Shown in pieces: positions 6,220 to 13,929 of a stretch of 38,093 nt of DNA. Both the position numbers and the translations under genes were made by a program. Position 1 is the first letter of the stretch. Each line of letters starts with the position of its first letter. The stretch lies in assembly GCF_008123965.1 (NCBI RefSeq), contig NZ_VSTH01000043.1, positions 1 through 38,093 of the forward strand, written 5' to 3'. The stretch is from Bradyrhizobium hipponense. GTDB lineage: Bacteria > Pseudomonadota > Alphaproteobacteria > Rhizobiales > Xanthobacteraceae. The notes beneath the pieces were generated by a model. That model saw nothing but the letters and a program-made list of their open reading frames with translations. It was not told where the DNA came from and did not search any database.

Positions 6220-6662
6220 CACTTGGGCGCGACCTTCAGGGTGAAGATGGCCGTGCCCGGCCGGCCGTCGCTATCTTTGATATCGACCCGAACCGTGTAT
6301 TCGCCGGGCGGCAACTCCGCGTCCTGCATGTTGATGCCGTCGGACTGGACAAACGGCTTCACCCGCGGAGTGAGATCGACATTCGGCGTGCGAAGAAACA
6401 GCACCTTGACCGAGTCCGGATCAATCTTTGCCCCGCCATACGACTCGAACTTCAATACCAGCCGCATGGGCGAGCTGACGGAGTCACCCGGCGAGACAAA
6501 CTCCACCTTTGGGCCGCGCATGATGCCGCGCCGGTCCGCCGCAACCGCGCCCTTTGGCGGCGGCAATTTGGCCTCCTCCTCCGTGATCAACGGCGTCGCC
6601 CGCGATGCGCCCGAAAACAGCAGACCTGCAGCAATAAACCCAAGCAGAATGTGACGCTTCAT
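6219..6662 (-). CDS. small exported beta-rich (Ig-like) protein
   Basis: This protein of about 147 aa starts MKRHILLGFIAAGLLFSGAS, a clear Sec signal peptide likely cleaved after residue 25 or so. The mature part is beta-strand-rich: PKVEFVSPGDSVSSPMRLVLKF, then PPGEYTVRVDIKDSDGRPGTA and FTLKV, resembling an Ig-like or surface-binding domain. An in-frame ATG lies 15 bases upstream (6677), but the start at 6662 gives the proper signal peptide. It lies 38 bp after the TPR-CHAT gene and overlaps the next gene, so it is within the operon. Possibly a partner or substrate of the CHAT protein in the periplasm; that is inference. Confidence 0.75.
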   Translation of the reverse strand: MKRHILLGFIAAGLLFSGASRATPLITEEEAKLPPPKGAVAADRRGIMRGPKVEFVSPGDSVSSPMRLVLKFESYGGAKIDPDSVKVLFLRTPNVDLTPRVKPFVQSDGINMQDAELPPGEYTVRVDIKDSDGRPGTAIFTLKVAPK

Positions 6663-6700
6663 TATGAATTCACCCATTCCTCACCTGCCCTCACCTGCAA

Positions 6701-9700
6701 TCAACGTACGCCGCCATCGCCGATGATGGTGTACGGCGCCCAGAACAGCGGATGCGCATAGGCAAACTCGGTCTTGCCTTCGCTGCCCAGGTAACCAGGG
6801 CCGTCGACAAGGGCCATCATCGCCTCGCGCAACGCTTGGCTCCGCGACAGCATCGGATCATCCGCCTGGCGCTTGAACAGGTCGGTCACCAATTGCCGCG
6901 CCGATTGCGAATGCACCGACCAGTTCGTGACCAGCAACGCGCGCGTTCCGGCGTAGAAGAACGCGCGGCCAAGCCCCGATGCCGCCTCGGCACCAGCACC
7001 AGCACCTGCACCGGTGTTGCAGGCCGACAGGATCACCCAATCGGCATCGAGCTTGAGACTCAGAATCTCCTCCATGGTCAGGAGGCCGTCGCCGCTCTCT
7101 CCGGTCACCGCCGGGGATGACAAGGCAAGCGCCGGCTGCGTCAATCCATTCAGTTCGCCGGGGACGAGACCGTGGGTGGCAAAGGCCAGGATCTTGAATC
7201 CGGAAAGATTCATGGTCTTGACGGCGCTCTCGGTCGCGCTCTTGCCGAGAAACAACACTTTCGAGGGATCCGCCTGCAGAGCCAGCGCGATCGACTTCAA
7301 CTCATCCGCGGTGTCGGGAAGGCGGGGCAGCAGACCGAGCTCGGCACTGTCCACACCTTCCAGCTTCGGACTGTTGCGCCGCTTCAGCGGCCCGCCGCGC
7401 ATCACGCTTGCGCTTGCGTCGGCGACCTGGACCTTGGCCTCAACGGCTTCCGCCTCGGCCTGCTGATCGCTGTTAAAGTAGGGATCGCCGAACGCCACGA
7501 GATCGCCGCGGCCGGGCTTGCCCGGCGGCAGTTGGCGCAGCGTGCGCAGGGCCGCCGCCGACGGGACCGTCGACACGGCATGGGTTCGCGCCAGCCATGG
7601 AACGTTGCGATAGCCGATGAACAGTGGATCCTCGTCCTCGGCCACCTCCGCCGGTGCCGTCGGCAGCAAGGACAGCGGCAACAGGCCGAGTGCGCCGTTG
7701 GTCACGACAATGAGGTTCTTGGCCGGCTTCCATCCGCTCTCGACCGGCCTCAGCAACAGCTCGTACAATTCGTAGCCGAGCTTGAGGTCGAACGGCGGAA
7801 TATCGGAGATCATCGCGGCCTGCGGCTCCAGCGCCTCGCGCAGCTTGCGAATCTTGGTCTCGATGTCGCCGATCTTCGCCTTGACCGCGGCGAATGCCAC
7901 CGGTCCCGACTTCGGCACGGCCCAGACGAAGCTGCCGCTCTGACCGAAATAGAAGGACAACATCGCCTCGTTGTCGCCGAGAGTCGCGCGGATCTCGGCG
8001 ACGCTCGGCGGCTTCGGCGAGACGAGATCCGCGTAGGTTGGAAACTTGTGCTTGATCTCCTGGCGCGCCTTGTCGCGCTCTTGGCGCAGGGCCACGATCT
8101 GTGCCTGGATCTGCTGAACGCCCTTCTCGTCGCGTTCGGCGGAGGCCAGCGCGAGCACGTTGTTGAGCGTGCCGAGCTGGGCGTTGACCTGCTTGGTCAG
8201 GTCCTGCTCCTTGCGCACGAGCTCGGCCAGTGCCGGATCCTTGGCCGCCGCGCGGGCGCTGGAGGCCGCAAGCGCCTGCTGTACCGACCGGCCGCGGACG
8301 GCATCGGCCAGACCAAAGGTTTCTTCGCCGATCCCGCCGGCTCCGTCGGCACGCCCGAGCAGCAGCAGATAGCTTTCGACGATCGCCTGCAGGCGCTGGC
8401 TGCGCGCGGCCACCACGCTCGTATTCTCGTCATCCGCATTTTCGTTGGCGCTCGCCATCAGCACCGGGATGGCCGCCTTGAATTCACGGATCGCGTCGGC
8501 ATCGCGCCGCGCCCGCATCAGACCGACCGCCAGCGTACCGCGTGCCGAAGCGGTATCGAAATGGTTCTCGCCGACGCGGCCAATCTGCTTCTTCACCAAT
8601 TGCTCGGCTGCGGCGATGCCTGCGTCCAATTGCCCGGCGCCGTAGAGCGACATGATGCGGGACGGGTTCAGCTCGAATGCCTGGCGACGCTGCGGCTCCC
8701 ACTTGGCGATCGCCTTGTCGATTCTCGCAAACATCTCGCCCGCTTCAGCGTTCTTGCGCTGAAGCGTCAGAATGCCGGCGAGCTGCGAGAACAATTGCAC
8801 GGTCGCCTGCGATTCCTCGGGCACACCGACCGTCTTGTTGATCTCCAGCGCGACACGGCCGAGCTTCTCGGCTTCGTCGTAACGGCCTTGATCGACCAGG
8901 ATGCTCGCCAGCCCTATCACAAAACGTGGCGTGACGGGATTGTACTTGCCGGTGTCCTTCAGGCGCGACAACAGCGCACGCCGCGCGTCGACCTCGGCTT
9001 CGGCGAGCCTTCCCTGCCTCGCCTTCATGCGGGCTTGATTCAACACGATGCCGTCGATGACTTGCAGCAGAAGTGTTTCCGCCGGCGGGTTGTCCGCCTC
9101 CAGGACGGCCTTAGTGCTCGACCGCTTGCGCAGCTCCGCGGTGCGATAGGCCGCCTCGGCTTCGGCAAACTGGCCGCGCGCCTCGAAGATCTGGGCACGA
9201 GAAATCTCCAGCTCACCTTCCCAGCTCTGGCCGAATTTGGCATAGGACGACCGCCAATTGGGATGACCGCTGGTGCGCGCTTCCTGAATCGCGGTCAGGC
9301 TGCGGCGCAGATACGCTTCGGCCTGCGCCACGTCACCCATCTGAATGAGAACGGACGCGATCCCACGGTTGGTATTGAACTGCAATCCCTTGGCGCCCGG
9401 CATGCTGGCCGATTCGCGCAGCAGCCTTTGCATGATCTCGAGCGAACGCTTCGGATCACCCGCAAGGGAGTGCTGCAGCGACTGGAGCTGCATCATCCGC
9501 CCGAGCATGTTCGCGCTGACGAGTCCGCGCCCCACCTCCACGGCCTTGTCCGCATCGGCGATGGATTCGGCGAGCCGGCCAAGCTGCGCGCGCGCATTGG
9601 CGCGATCGAAATAGAATTGCGCGAGGTCCTGGCGCGATTCCTTCCCCGTGGGCGCGTCGTCGGCGTCCGACCTCAGCTCTGCGAGCATCTTCTCGTCGGG

Positions 9701-10120
9701 CTTCTCGCCGTCGAGGACCGCCGTGATGTCGGCGATGCTGCGCGGCGGCGCGACGAAGCCCTTCGGCAAAGCAGCCGCCGGATCGAGCTTGGGCGCCACT
9801 TCCTTCGGAAGCTCCACTGCAACGTTGGCCCGGCCATTGGCAGCGTTGAGGGCCGCCATCACGCAGGCCCTGACCTGAGGGGTAGCCTTGGCGCGGCAGG
9901 CTTCGAGATTGGCCCCTCCGGCTGGACCGCCGCCGGCGCGCATGCATGCCTGCACGATCGGCTTGCCGACCGTCATCCGGCAGTTCTCGAGCGCCGCCTC
10001 CTTGGTCAGGGCGGCGGCAGCTGAACCGGTCGTTCCGAGCAGAATGGCAAGTGCCAGCAGCTTCCGCGGCAGGGTGAATTCCAGATGGGTTTCAAACGGA
10101 TTTGTGGCGTCTAAGCTCAT
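6701..10120 (-). CDS. exported TPR-CHAT domain protein (caspase-like)
   Basis: This 1139-aa protein combines tetratricopeptide repeats with a C-terminal CHAT (caspase HetF associated with TPRs) peptidase-like domain. Order: a hydrophobic export signal (about residues 17-38, ending GTTGSAAAA), a short helical region with four cysteines in two C-X10/11-C pairs (47/59, 75/86), helical repeats from about 160 to 570, a coiled coil around 630-690, then CHAT from about 800. The catalytic dyad is visible: His983 in FATHGLV and Cys1034 in LSACNTG, followed by the typical AFFYAGTRALLVTNW and HPLFWAPYTIIGDG. A Gly/Ala repeat (GAGAGAGAE) sits directly after the catalytic cysteine. It is the first and largest gene of a four-gene minus-strand operon. 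CHAT proteins are known as proteases in defence and regulated proteolysis, but an exported form points to an envelope role. Confidence 0.9.
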   Translation of the reverse strand: MSLDATNPFETHLEFTLPRKLLALAILLGTTGSAAAALTKEAALENCRMTVGKPIVQACMRAGGGPAGGANLEACRAKATPQVRACVMAALNAANGRANVAVELPKEVAPKLDPAAALPKGFVAPPRSIADITAVLDGEKPDEKMLAELRSDADDAPTGKESRQDLAQFYFDRANARAQLGRLAESIADADKAVEVGRGLVSANMLGRMMQLQSLQHSLAGDPKRSLEIMQRLLRESASMPGAKGLQFNTNRGIASVLIQMGDVAQAEAYLRRSLTAIQEARTSGHPNWRSSYAKFGQSWEGELEISRAQIFEARGQFAEAEAAYRTAELRKRSSTKAVLEADNPPAETLLLQVIDGIVLNQARMKARQGRLAEAEVDARRALLSRLKDTGKYNPVTPRFVIGLASILVDQGRYDEAEKLGRVALEINKTVGVPEESQATVQLFSQLAGILTLQRKNAEAGEMFARIDKAIAKWEPQRRQAFELNPSRIMSLYGAGQLDAGIAAAEQLVKKQIGRVGENHFDTASARGTLAVGLMRARRDADAIREFKAAIPVLMASANENADDENTSVVAARSQRLQAIVESYLLLLGRADGAGGIGEETFGLADAVRGRSVQQALAASSARAAAKDPALAELVRKEQDLTKQVNAQLGTLNNVLALASAERDEKGVQQIQAQIVALRQERDKARQEIKHKFPTYADLVSPKPPSVAEIRATLGDNEAMLSFYFGQSGSFVWAVPKSGPVAFAAVKAKIGDIETKIRKLREALEPQAAMISDIPPFDLKLGYELYELLLRPVESGWKPAKNLIVVTNGALGLLPLSLLPTAPAEVAEDEDPLFIGYRNVPWLARTHAVSTVPSAAALRTLRQLPPGKPGRGDLVAFGDPYFNSDQQAEAEAVEAKVQVADASASVMRGGPLKRRNSPKLEGVDSAELGLLPRLPDTADELKSIALALQADPSKVLFLGKSATESAVKTMNLSGFKILAFATHGLVPGELNGLTQPALALSSPAVTGESGDGLLTMEEILSLKLDADWVILSACNTGAGAGAGAEAASGLGRAFFYAGTRALLVTNWSVHSQSARQLVTDLFKRQADDPMLSRSQALREAMMALVDGPGYLGSEGKTEFAYAHPLFWAPYTIIGDGGVR

Positions 10121-10423
10121 CTTGAAAACCTTTTGGGCAAAATGACTTGATGCAACAAAATAATCCTATCCCTATAGCTTGGGAGAACAAGTGCCAATCA
10201 GTGCGGTATCCCAATATGCTCGAGAGAGTTAGCGGCTGCGGCAGGTACCGGTTGCCAACGCTCATGCGCTGGGTCGACGCACACTGCGCTGGTTTCAGGA
10301 TTGGTCGCGGGGCTGAGGCATGGGTCATGCGTGCGCGCTGGAGGGCCGGAATGGACGACCGACGTCTGGGGTGGCGCCGATGCCATCTATCGCAGGCGGG
10401 GCGGCAATAGCAGACGGGCGCGA
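10121..10423. other. intergenic region upstream of the TPR-CHAT operon
   Basis: No convincing gene lies here. Read toward the CHAT gene, the 80 bp before its ATG is AT-rich compared with its surroundings, with a TATAGG-like hexamer near 10178 and AAGG close to the start, so the operon promoter is probably here. No strong operator or terminator was seen. Confidence 0.3.
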
Positions 10424-11185
10424 TCAGCCGCGAACGCTGACCGCGCGGCCGTAGACCGGTTGCGCCGCGACCGGCGGGTTGGCGGTCTGGGCGGCGAGTT
10501 CGCCGATCAGGCGATCGGCGTCGGCGGCCATGCCGTCGGGCGCCTGGATCACCAGACGCTCCAGGGCCCAGCGATAGGACGCGACGCGCTGCTCCAGGCA
10601 CTGCTGCACCCACTGCACGATCAGCGAGTTCTCCTGCATGCGCTCGATGGCGTCCGCCTTCTCCCTCGGCGAGAGTTCGGAGACCCGCGCCATGCTGGCA
10701 TTGCGCTTCTTGTCGAGATCGATGACGCGGATCGCTGAGCCGAAGAACGGCTCGAAGCGGGTGATGTCGTTGCGCACGTCCTCGATCAGCTGCGCATAGC
10801 GCGAAGAATGCGAGCGATGCGGCTCGTCGATCAACGTGCGTCCGTACATGGTGCGATCGAACACCACCTTCTGGCGCCAGGGCGACGGCAAGGCCTTGTA
10901 GTCGCCGAACACGCTTTTCCAGGCCGGCCGCGATAGCGGCGGCTCGATCAGGGGATAGGCGAGGTCGCGAAGCTGGCGCTCCTCGTCGGTGAGCTGGAAT
11001 TGCGACGGCTTCAGGCCGACGCTGGCGGTGACCTCGGCCCCCAGCCAACGATGCATGTCGTCGCTGCGCATGTCGGCGCGGGTGCGACCGAAATCGCCGC
11101 CACTACAGGCAGCCAACATCGCGCCTGACAGCGCGAGCAGGATGGCCGACAAGAAAGGCCGAATCTGGCGAATGGGTTCCGGCAC
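10424..11185 (-). CDS. conserved lipoprotein of unknown function
   Basis: This 253-aa protein has a lipoprotein signal: hydrophobic segment FLSAILLALSGAMLAAC, with the lipobox LAAC placing Cys27 as the lipidated residue. The mature protein is mostly helical and charged (QLTDEERQLRDLAYPLIEPP, then RYAQLIEDVRNDITRFEPFF), with no domain I can name. It resembles conserved outer-membrane-anchored proteins of Bradyrhizobium. It is in the same direction as the CHAT operon, 303 bp upstream of it and probably separately transcribed. Localisation is fairly certain; function unknown. Confidence 0.8.
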   Translation of the reverse strand: MPEPIRQIRPFLSAILLALSGAMLAACSGGDFGRTRADMRSDDMHRWLGAEVTASVGLKPSQFQLTDEERQLRDLAYPLIEPPLSRPAWKSVFGDYKALPSPWRQKVVFDRTMYGRTLIDEPHRSHSSRYAQLIEDVRNDITRFEPFFGSAIRVIDLDKKRNASMARVSELSPREKADAIERMQENSLIVQWVQQCLEQRVASYRWALERLVIQAPDGMAADADRLIGELAAQTANPPVAAQPVYGRAVSVRG

Positions 11186-11200
11186 TGCAATAGCCGGATG

Positions 11201-11389
11201 TTAGCGGCGGCGACGACGGCGCCCCGGCGCTGTGCCCGCTTCCGGCCCATGGTCGCCGCTGGTTTCGTTCACCTCGCGCTCGATACGGATCGCGGGAAGG
11301 ATCAGGATCGTTCCCATTCCGGGGCGCGGAGCGACGTCCCCCGACGAGCCCACCCAGCGACCGGCCGGAAATTCAATGATGGTCCCCAT
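11201..11389 (-). CDS. small basic hypothetical protein
   Basis: This 62-aa protein begins MGTIIEFPAGRWVG and ends in a run of arginines (GRRRRRR). I chose ATG 11389 because the MGTIIEFP start is a recurring N-terminus in small rhizobial proteins; a longer frame begins at 11419. It ends 15 bp before the lipoprotein gene start, so the two may be co-transcribed. The Arg-rich tail could bind nucleic acid or simply reflect GC-rich drift. Function unknown. Confidence 0.5.
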   Translation of the reverse strand: MGTIIEFPAGRWVGSSGDVAPRPGMGTILILPAIRIEREVNETSGDHGPEAGTAPGRRRRRR

Positions 11390-11642
11390 GTCAGCTCTCT
11401 TCAATTGCCGCGCGACCAAGCGCGCTTCTGCAACATGGGCTCATTAAGATCAGTTCATGGTTAACGGGGTGTAAACATGCGCACTCGGACCGTAACCGCA
11501 CGGGCGCGCCCTGAAGTCCCGTTGCGGCACGACAACGGCCCAAATGATGCGCCTCGTTTCACGTCTCGTTTTCCTTAACGAGGCTTTAAACGAAGCTGCG
11601 ATAGGCTGCGGCAACAGTCTCTTTCAAGTTGCGTACGCCTCC

Positions 11643-12623
11643 ATGACCAAGTCGCCGTTTCCCGGATTCGACGGGCTGATGACCCTCTCCCGTCGGGAGG
11701 GCGTCGACATCCGTCCGACCCTGCTGCGGGTGCTGACCGACCTCTATGTACATGCGAGCAGCCACAGCGAGGACGAGCAACGCCAGTTCGTCGAGCTTGC
11801 CACCCGGCTGATCGACCAGGTCGACGACGCGACGCGCGCCGCCGTCAAGGCACGGCTTGCGATCTACCCATCCGCCCCCGCCCCGATCATGCAGAAGCTG
11901 GGGCTGACGGCTGCGCAGGAGGGCCGCAGGATTCCGCTGGCGCGGGAGATTCCCGCAACGCCTGCACCCGCTCCCGCCCCGCTCCGCGCACCCACAGACG
12001 CCGAGCGGCGCATGGCCTCGAACATGGCGATGCAGCCGAAGGACGCGGCCGAGATCCATGACCTGTTCTTCCGCGCCGGCCCATCCGAGCGCGCCCAGAT
12101 CCTGCAAAATCTGGAGCAGACGCCGCTGAAGGCAGCGCCGCGGATTCCGACGGTGCGCGCCAGGCGCGCAATCCAGATCCTGGAGATGGCGGCTATCGCG
12201 GGCGACGTCGAGAATTTCACCCTCGAACTCGGCGACAGCCTGATCCTGCCCTCGCGTGTTGCAACGGAGATCGTCGACGATTCCGGCGGCGAAGCGCTCG
12301 CGGTCGCCGCCCGCGCGCTCGACATGCCGAGCCCCAACTTCCAGCGCATCCTGTTGTTCTTCAAGCCGGAGATCGGCACGTCCGTGAACAGCGTGTACCG
12401 CCTGTCGCGGCTCTATGATCGCCTCAGCGACCGCTCCGCGCTGGTCATGCTCGCCGCCTGGCGCGGTTCGACGTTGGCCGTGACGCGCGCGAAATACCAG
12501 CCGTCGCTGCATGACAGCGAACGCCAGCGCGCGCGTGCAAGCGTGCACCAGCCGCGGCCGGGCGTGCAGCCCGGCTCCGCGCCTGCGGTGCGGACGGGCA
12601 CGGACGGATCGTCGGATCGCTAG
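11643..12623 (+). CDS. DUF2336 domain protein
   Basis: This 326-aa, largely helical protein matches DUF2336, an alphaproteobacterial family of unknown function. From ATG 11643 it reads TKSPFPGFDGLMTLSRREG, then helical repeats up to about residue 280, with a Pro/Ala-rich linker near 90-115 (PATPAPAPAPLRAP). The C-terminal 35 residues are low-complexity. An upstream in-frame ATG (11544) would add 33 residues not typical of the family. A small stem-loop (CTCGTT/AACGAG, 11565-11582) lies in the leader. It is divergent from the small basic protein gene. Confidence 0.8.
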   Translation: MTKSPFPGFDGLMTLSRREGVDIRPTLLRVLTDLYVHASSHSEDEQRQFVELATRLIDQVDDATRAAVKARLAIYPSAPAPIMQKLGLTAAQEGRRIPLAREIPATPAPAPAPLRAPTDAERRMASNMAMQPKDAAEIHDLFFRAGPSERAQILQNLEQTPLKAAPRIPTVRARRAIQILEMAAIAGDVENFTLELGDSLILPSRVATEIVDDSGGEALAVAARALDMPSPNFQRILLFFKPEIGTSVNSVYRLSRLYDRLSDRSALVMLAAWRGSTLAVTRAKYQPSLHDSERQRARASVHQPRPGVQPGSAPAVRTGTDGSSDR

Positions 12624-12661
12624 AAGACTTGGATTGATTTCATCGCCGAGAACGCGGTGCG

Positions 12662-12790
12662 CTCCCTCTCCCGCTTGCGGGAGAGGGTTGGGGAGAGGGT
12701 GTCGCCACAGGCGATGCTCCCGATGCGGAGAGAGCCCCCACCCGGCGCTTCGCGCCGACCTCCCCCGCAAGCGGGAGAGGTTTAGGGAGC
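12662..12790. repeat. palindromic intergenic repeat (CTCTCCCGC-TTGC-GGGAGAGG type)
   Basis: A perfect hairpin CTCTCCCGC-TTGC... (about 12666-12687) is followed by a second inverted unit ending CCCCCGCAAGCGGGAGAGG (about 12762-12780). Both arms match the dispersed palindromic repeats common between genes in Bradyrhizobium and related genomes. It fills the gap between the convergent DUF2336 and DUF1491 genes and could act as a bidirectional transcription barrier. Confidence 0.75.
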
Positions 12791-12831
12791 CCGCGGCCTC
12801 ATCGAAGCAAACAATGACGATCGCGCCCGTA

Positions 12832-13176
12832 TCAGGTCTTCGCCAGCTCGAGAAAATGCCGTCCCGCGCGGTCTTCGGTTTCGACGATCCAGGCATCCGG
12901 ATCGAAGCGGACTTCCTTGGTCAGCCGCTCTTCGACGGCAGGCTCCGGAAGCGGCTGCGGCGCGGCCGGCACGAAGAAACGATCGACCGGCCGGCCGTCG
13001 TCATAGGCGGTCTGCGGCGCCGGCACGTACAGCATCGCATGGCCGTCGAGCAGCGAGACCTTGACGAATACCGCGCCCGCTTCCTCGGCGCCGCGACGGC
13101 GCACCGCGCCGAACACGCCCTCGTTCTGGCACCGGCGCAAGTAAGCCGAGACCCATATGTTTGATTTCAATCGCAT
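12832..13176 (-). CDS. DUF1491 family protein
   Basis: This 114-aa protein starts MRLKSNIWVSAYLRRCQNEG and continues VFVKVSLLDGHAMLYVPAP, matching DUF1491, a small alphaproteobacterial family of unknown function. The start at 13176 fits the family N-terminus; an open extension to 13227 is unlikely to be translated. It has no signal peptide or membrane segment. It lies downstream of the peptidoglycan-binding and DivJ-like kinase genes on the same strand, 57 bp away, and may belong to their transcript. Confidence 0.8.
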   Translation of the reverse strand: MRLKSNIWVSAYLRRCQNEGVFGAVRRRGAEEAGAVFVKVSLLDGHAMLYVPAPQTAYDDGRPVDRFFVPAAPQPLPEPAVEERLTKEVRFDPDAWIVETEDRAGRHFLELAKT

Positions 13177-13233
13177 GAATCGCACGATAGGCCAGTGCCG
13201 CAATCGGCACCAGCCTCCGTGCACCAATGACGA

Positions 13234-13929
13234 TTACTCGACGGGATGGCCGATTGCAGCCCCGAGCTCGCGCAGCAGGCGATCGGATACCTGACCCGTG
13301 ACCTGCATCTTGTGCTCGCGCTCGAACTTCTGGATCGCGGACTGGGTCTCGCCGCTCATCGTGCCCGTGACCTTCAACTGGCCATAGCCATATTCGGACA
13401 GCGCACGTTGCACGCCGGAGATGCGCCGCGCAGCGGGGCTTTGCTGCACGGGGATCGGCGCCGGTGGACGCGCCACGGCGACGGAGGGCGATGTCGTGGC
13501 CTTGACCAGATTGGTCATGGGATCGCCGGATCGCGGCGTCGACGCGGTGGCCTCGACGGGCTTCTCGGCCGCTCTTTCGGCAGGTTTGGGCTCAACGCGG
13601 AACTCGGTCGCCTTCGGCTCCAGCGGCGACGTATCGGCGCCGACGGGGCGCGGGCGTGGCAAGGGATTCGGCTGCGGAACGGACGACGGCATGGGAAGAT
13701 TGATCACGGTGCCGAACATCGGCGCCGGATGCCGGCCGGTCTGAAGGAACAGCGCATTGGCGACGATCGCGCTGACGGCCGCGACGGCGACGAGCCCGGC
13801 CAGCGTGTCCTTGGGGCTGTGCAGCAGGATCCGCATCACCAGATTGCGCTCAGTCTCGACATCGATGACCGCAGCCTTGGCGCCACGGCGGCGCGGAGCA
13901 GCTTCATCCTTTGCAGACTTCTTAGGCAC
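13234..13929 (-). CDS. membrane-anchored peptidoglycan-binding-domain protein
   Basis: This 231-aa protein has a basic cytoplasmic N-terminus (about 1-38), one transmembrane helix (TLAGLVAVAAVSAIVANALFL, about 42-62), a long Pro/Ala-rich linker and a C-terminal PG_binding_1 domain: ISGVQRALSEYGYGQLKVTG, then AIQKFEREHKMQVTGQVSD. This topology suggests an inner-membrane anchor reaching the cell wall. The GTG start overlaps the 3' end of the kinase gene by 8 bp (GTGCCTAA), indicating translational coupling and a possible shared role in cell-cycle or envelope control. Confidence 0.88.
   Translation of the reverse strand: MPKKSAKDEAAPRRRGAKAAVIDVETERNLVMRILLHSPKDTLAGLVAVAAVSAIVANALFLQTGRHPAPMFGTVINLPMPSSVPQPNPLPRPRPVGADTSPLEPKATEFRVEPKPAERAAEKPVEATASTPRSGDPMTNLVKATTSPSVAVARPPAPIPVQQSPAARRISGVQRALSEYGYGQLKVTGTMSGETQSAIQKFEREHKMQVTGQVSDRLLRELGAAIGHPVE

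Noticed and set aside
7172..10024. 950-aa plus-strand ORF
   Set aside because: It is antisense to the TPR-CHAT gene. Its composition (very rich in Arg, Gly, Gln, Leu, with no domains) is typical of GC-rich shadow frames, and the minus strand has a signal peptide, TPRs and an intact CHAT active site.
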